From positions 1 through 40,847 of the forward strand of contig JBBSHY010000006.1 of the NCBI GenBank assembly GCA_038232415.1: DNA of 40,847 nt. The letters run 5' to 3'. This document shows, in pieces, positions 37,490 through 40,847 of this stretch. The number at the start of each line of letters is the position of its first letter. The first letter of the stretch is position 1. The notes below the pieces were generated by a model. That model did not search any database. It worked only from the letters and a program-made list of their open reading frames with translations, and was not told the DNA's origin. A program made the position numbers and the translations under genes. The stretch comes from JBBRXZ01 sp038232415. Lineage in GTDB: Bacteria; Patescibacteriota; Saccharimonadia; Saccharimonadales; UBA4665.

Positions 37490-38643
37490 GGTTGCATTAC
37501 CTTTTCTAAAATTCTGACGCACTCGTCAGCCTGTTGTTTAGTTACCGTAAGTGGAGGCAGCATCCGGATAATATTAGGGGCTGGGGAATTAACTATTAGT
37601 CCGGCCTTGAGGGCCCTGCCCACTATATCCGCTGAATTTTCATTTTTTAAAACGATACCGAGTATCAATCCTTTACCACGCACTCTGTCGATTTGTTGGC
37701 CCTGGTCCATTTCCATTAATTGTTTGACAAGATAGTCACCGACAGTAAAGGCATTGTTTTGTAGATCGTGCTCTTCAATGTATTTGATGGTGGCCAAAGC
37801 TGCGGCTGCGGATAAGTTATTGCCGCCAAGTGTAGTGCCGTGATCTCCGCGTTCAAATTCAAAGTTTGACAGGCAAACCCCTATTGGTATGCCGTTAGCT
37901 AGGCTTTTGGCCGTGGTAACTATATCCGGCAGAATGCCCTCGTGTTGATAAGCAAAGAATTTTCCAGTCCGGCCAACGCCGGTTTGGACTTCGTCGACGA
38001 TCATCAATATTTGAGCATCGTCGCACAACTTTCTTATACCCCTTAGAAAACCTGGTTTAGGTGTGACAATACCGGCCTCACCCTGCAAGGGCTCAACAAA
38101 TATGGCTGCAGTGTTGGTATTAATTAACTCCCTGGCTGATGCTAAGTCGTTATACTCTGCAAATTTCACAGATGGGGACAGGGGCAGAAACGGCTCTCTG
38201 TACTTGGGATTCCACGTCAAAGCCAGGCTGCCGGTTGTCCGGCCGTGAAAAGAACCTTTGAAGGCGATAAACTCCGACTTTCCCGTAACCTTTTTGGCCA
38301 GCTTTATGGCAGCTTCGTTACTTTCGGTACCCGATAGGCAAAAAAAGCATTTTTGTAGACCCGATAGCTCTGAAAGCTTTTTGGCCAGCAGTATCTGGGG
38401 TTCAGTGTAATAGTAGTTAGAAACGCTTAATAGTTTATGTGCCTGGTCTGATATAACCTGCGCAATCTCCTTGTTAGCGTGACCTACCGCACAGGTTGCG
38501 ACACCGCCAAAAAAATCCAGATATTTTTTGCCTTGCTTGTCATATATATAGCAGCCTTCCCCCCGCTCAAAGATGACGTCAAACCGTTGGTAGGTTTGCA
38601 TAATATGCTCTTTTTCAAGCGTTTTTAATTCGTCAGCTTTCAT
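37486..38643 (-). CDS. argD: Acetylornithine aminotransferase
   Basis: PLP-dependent aminotransferase making N-acetylornithine from the semialdehyde and glutamate. The 385 residues contain FERGEGCYIYDKQGKKYLDF, SGTESNEAAIKLAKKVTGK, FHGRTTGSLALTWNPKYREP, and MIVDEVQTGVGRTGKFFAYQ. The Schiff-base Lys is in DIVTTAKSLANGIPIG. The gene overlaps the argB stop by 11 nt and the argC start by 4 nt. An internal ATG at 38601 with AAGAG upstream is an alternative start closer to the usual family N-terminus. Confidence 0.96.
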   Translation of the reverse strand: MKADELKTLEKEHIMQTYQRFDVIFERGEGCYIYDKQGKKYLDFFGGVATCAVGHANKEIAQVISDQAHKLLSVSNYYYTEPQILLAKKLSELSGLQKCFFCLSGTESNEAAIKLAKKVTGKSEFIAFKGSFHGRTTGSLALTWNPKYREPFLPLSPSVKFAEYNDLASARELINTNTAAIFVEPLQGEAGIVTPKPGFLRGIRKLCDDAQILMIVDEVQTGVGRTGKFFAYQHEGILPDIVTTAKSLANGIPIGVCLSNFEFERGDHGTTLGGNNLSAAAALATIKYIEEHDLQNNAFTVGDYLVKQLMEMDQGQQIDRVRGKGLILGIVLKNENSADIVGRALKAGLIVNSPAPNIIRMLPPLTVTKQQADECVRILEKVMQP

Positions 38644-39469
38644 TTACAATCTCAGTTCCGATTCCCATATCAGTAAATATCTCCAGCAACAAAGTTCGTT
38701 TCACTGTCCCGTTTATAAGGTGTGCCTTTCTAACCCCATGGCTTGCCGCCTCTGCACAAGCTCTGACCTTAGGGATCATACCACCGTGTACAATTCCCGA
38801 ACTTATGTATTGTTCCACGTCCTGAACGCTAATGTGGCGGATCCGGCGGTTTTTACTGTCTATTACGCTGTCGACATTGGTCAATACAGTTAATTTCTCC
38901 GCTTTTAAAGCTATAGCTATCTTGGTGGCGGCTGTATCAGCATTTATGTTAGTTACCTGGTTAGCCGCATCGTTACCAAGTGAGGATATAACAGGAATTA
39001 TCCTCTGTTCAATTTTTTGCAGCAGTAAGTTTTTATTAACCTTTACTATATCGCCCACATAACCTAGATGAGGATTATTAATTTTAGTCTCAAACATGGT
39101 AGTTGTGCAGTCTTCAGCCTTTGCTCCGGTTTTCTGCAGACTAAGCACGCATTGTTGGTTTATATCATTAAGCACACGGGCAACGATTTTTATTGTGGCG
39201 GCATCAGTAACCCTAAGCCCGTCGATAACCTTCTTCTCCAGGCCGCGTTTTCGCGTCTCTTCGTCAATTTTCGGGCCACCGCCATGCACCACCACTATTT
39301 TCAAGCCTAGTTGCGAGAGCATGCTTATATCCTGGAACACCGACTCACTAATATCGCCATTGGCCGTAATATTACCGCCGTACTTGATAACAACTACTTT
39401 ACCTTCGAACTTCTTAATGTAGCCGACTGCTTCTACCAGGACGGCTGCTTTTTCCATAGCCTGTTTCAT
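38633..39469 (-). CDS. argB: Acetylglutamate kinase
   Basis: Phosphorylates N-acetylglutamate, usually the arginine-controlled step. The 278 residues show the amino-acid kinase fold: VVVIKYGGNI (Lys binding ATP), IVVVHGGGPKIDEETRKRG, GLRVTDAATIKIVARVL, INADTAATKIAIALKAEKL, VLTNVDSVID, and the GIVHGGMIPKVRACAEAASH signature. It lacks the long N-terminal helix seen in many arginine-inhibited kinases, having only about 20 residues before the first strand. It lies 15 nt after argJ and overlaps argD by 11 nt. Confidence 0.96.
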   Translation of the reverse strand: MKQAMEKAAVLVEAVGYIKKFEGKVVVIKYGGNITANGDISESVFQDISMLSQLGLKIVVVHGGGPKIDEETRKRGLEKKVIDGLRVTDAATIKIVARVLNDINQQCVLSLQKTGAKAEDCTTTMFETKINNPHLGYVGDIVKVNKNLLLQKIEQRIIPVISSLGNDAANQVTNINADTAATKIAIALKAEKLTVLTNVDSVIDSKNRRIRHISVQDVEQYISSGIVHGGMIPKVRACAEAASHGVRKAHLINGTVKRTLLLEIFTDMGIGTEIVNES

Positions 39470-39484
39470 GTCTTACTCATTTTT

Positions 39485-40654
39485 TTAGCTGGTGTACTCA
39501 GCATTTATCTTGATATACTCTTCGCTCATATCGCAACCATATGCGGTTGCCATAGCATCACCTACCCCAAGATTAATAGTTACTACTATTTCATCATTAT
39601 CTTTAAGGATATCAATGAGCATTTTATCGTCATATTCTAAAGCTGCTTTACCCTTATTGACGACTGGCTTTTGATTAATGGATATACCTATCTTGTCTTC
39701 TTTGATTTGTCCGGCTCCGCTTTTACCAATTGCCATCATTAATCGGCCCCAGTTAGGGTCGTTGCCGTAGACAGCTGTTTTTACTAAGGGGGAGTTAATG
39801 ACTGATTTGGCGATTTTCTTAGCATCATCTTCTGTTTGGGCGGCCTCTACCTGGCAGATGATTAACTTGGTGGCTCCCTCGCCGTCGCGAGCAATCATTT
39901 TTGTCAACTCTAAACACACACAATCAAGTGCCTCTTGGAAGCTGGCCGGATCTACCTTTTTTACGTGGCCGTTTGCCATCACTATAACCATATCCGAAGT
40001 AGAGGTATCGGTGTCGATACTGGTCATGTTGAACGTTTTATCTACGCTGGTTTTAAGCGCTGTTTGCAGCTGGTCGGGAGCCACTTCGGCGTCAGTCACT
40101 ATAAAAGACAGCAGGGTTGCCATGTTCGGCTCAATCATTCCAACACCTTTGGCTGCACCGGCGATTCTAAAGCCATCGTGCTCAACACAAATCTCCTTCT
40201 TAACCGTATCCGTGGTCATAATAGCTTCGGCAAAATCCCCGTTTCGGCTGAGTTCCTGCTTTATGCCTTTAACCCCGGCTTCAATCTTTTCCATTGGCAG
40301 CTGGGTACCTATCACGCCGGTTGATGCTACCAAAACATCGTCATCACGTATGTTGAGTTCTTTTGCCACCGCCTGGGCTGTATTTGTGGCATTTAACAAA
40401 CCCTGTTCCCCGGTGGCCACATTAGCAACGCCGCTGGTGACTACTATAGCCTGAGCTTTGTGATCTTTAAGATGCTCTTTGGTGACATGCAACGGAGCCC
40501 CTTTAATCTGGTTCTGGGTGTAAACAGCTGCAGTTTGACATGGTTGTTGGCTGTAAAGTACAGCAAAATCCTTTTTGCGTTTTTTAATGCCTACGTGCTT
40601 TCCTAACGACACGAATCCGTCCACCCCGCTTATACCGCCTGGCAATACTTTCAT
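39485..40654 (-). CDS. argJ: Glutamate N-acetyltransferase / ornithine acetyltransferase
   Basis: Transfers acetyl from N-acetylornithine to glutamate, recycling the acetyl group. It may also use acetyl-CoA. From the Met at 40654 the protein has 389 residues. The self-cleavage site is in GVGMIEPNMATLLSF with Thr180 as nucleophile, giving alpha and beta chains. Other blocks are TSGVANVATGEQGLLNA, STGVIGTQLPMEKI, ARDGEGATKLIICQV and YGNDPNWGRLMMAIG. The ATG overlaps the argF stop (ATGA), and GGAG lies about 8 nt upstream. A longer frame upstream lies inside argF and was not used. Confidence 0.96.
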   Translation of the reverse strand: MKVLPGGISGVDGFVSLGKHVGIKKRKKDFAVLYSQQPCQTAAVYTQNQIKGAPLHVTKEHLKDHKAQAIVVTSGVANVATGEQGLLNATNTAQAVAKELNIRDDDVLVASTGVIGTQLPMEKIEAGVKGIKQELSRNGDFAEAIMTTDTVKKEICVEHDGFRIAGAAKGVGMIEPNMATLLSFIVTDAEVAPDQLQTALKTSVDKTFNMTSIDTDTSTSDMVIVMANGHVKKVDPASFQEALDCVCLELTKMIARDGEGATKLIICQVEAAQTEDDAKKIAKSVINSPLVKTAVYGNDPNWGRLMMAIGKSGAGQIKEDKIGISINQKPVVNKGKAALEYDDKMLIDILKDNDEIVVTINLGVGDAMATAYGCDMSEEYIKINAEYTS

Positions 40655-40847
40655 GATAGTAGCTCCAATATAATGGCCTTTTGGGCATGTAAACGGTTTT
40701 CTGCTTCGGCAAAAACGACCGACTGCGGCCCGTCTATGACTTCGGGGGTGACTTCCTTCCCGCGGTAAGCCGGCAGGCAATGCATAAAAATAGCCTTCGT
40801 ATCGGCTTGAGACATAAGCTCTCTTGTGACCGCGAAGGGCGCCAAAG
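40651..40847 (-). CDS. argF: Ornithine carbamoyltransferase, C-terminal part only
   Basis: Catalyses citrulline formation from ornithine and carbamoyl phosphate. Only about the last 65 codons are in the window; the 5' part lies beyond the right edge. IFMHCLPAYRGKEVTPEVID contains the HCLP ornithine-binding motif, and GPQSVVFAEAENRLHAQKAI is the typical C-terminal helix region. It is the upstream gene of argF-J-B-D-C and overlaps argJ by 4 nt. Confidence 0.95.
   Translation of the reverse strand, partial: LAPFAVTRELMSQADTKAIFMHCLPAYRGKEVTPEVIDGPQSVVFAEAENRLHAQKAIILELLS

Noticed and set aside
1..40847. Recoded TGA (glycine), as in some CPR lineages
   Set aside because: Core genes end at in-frame TGA, TAA or TAG at the expected length, and no family protein needs TGA read-through.
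1..40847. CRISPR array, transposase, phage genes
   Set aside because: No regular spaced repeats, transposase or integrase motifs, or phage structural proteins were seen on either strand.

Overview
The window looks like a compact chromosome segment of a Candidate Phyla Radiation (Patescibacteria) bacterium, most likely Candidatus Saccharibacteria (TM7). This placement is inferred from gene content and protein character; no 16S gene is present. Genes are tightly packed and convergent genes often overlap at their stop codons. No gap without a gene exceeds about 205 bases. TGA behaves as a normal stop. No rRNA, tRNA, CRISPR array, transposase or integrase was seen.

Core blocks, mostly on the minus strand: partial pnp and rpsO (1-2516); truB with a degenerate DHH-domain protein (5981-8503); rpsT facing holA (8708-10021); a fused trehalose-6-phosphate synthase/phosphatase facing mutM/fpg (10105-13165); a DciA-like protein, a HAD phosphatase and two membrane proteins (13207-15181); polA, 5-formyl-THF cyclo-ligase, a UPF0200-like P-loop protein and dnaG-rpoD (15178-21918); an MFS exporter and a repeat-bearing membrane protein (21972-24563); an fbp-fba-orn-yjbR operon (24592-27476); argS-mscL-msrB (31206-33775); and an arginine operon argF-J-B-D-C running in from the right edge (36515-40847). 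The arginine genes, with ArgJ acetyl recycling, would make citrulline from glutamate. fbp and fba point to a gluconeogenic step.

Accessory DNA lies between the core blocks. Region 2584-5951 holds two RelBE-type toxin-antitoxin pairs, a putative zinc metallopeptidase, a small membrane protein and three copies of a 30-bp direct repeat. Region 28560-31192 holds a Phd/VapC pair, a Cys-rich protein, and an AbrB/VapC pair coupled to a third gene for a PQ-loop-like membrane protein. Region 33776-35047 holds a Fic-domain protein with an altered active site.

Two accessory insertions carry a scar: a second, decayed copy of the end of the neighbouring core gene on the far side. The argS 5' end is repeated beyond fic, and the hxlR 3' end is repeated beyond the Phd/VapC and Cys-rich genes. 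This suggests a shared way of gaining cargo at gene ends without a visible recombinase. All four toxin-antitoxin promoters share a perfect TTGACA -35 box, a -10 box 7-10 nt before the start codon (leaderless or nearly so), and a different operator-like repeat.

Several core proteins have lost expected catalytic or metal-binding residues: DnaG lacks all four zinc ligands, PolA lacks the 3'-5' exonuclease acidic motif, the DHH protein lacks its metal motifs, and the Fic protein lacks the active-site His.
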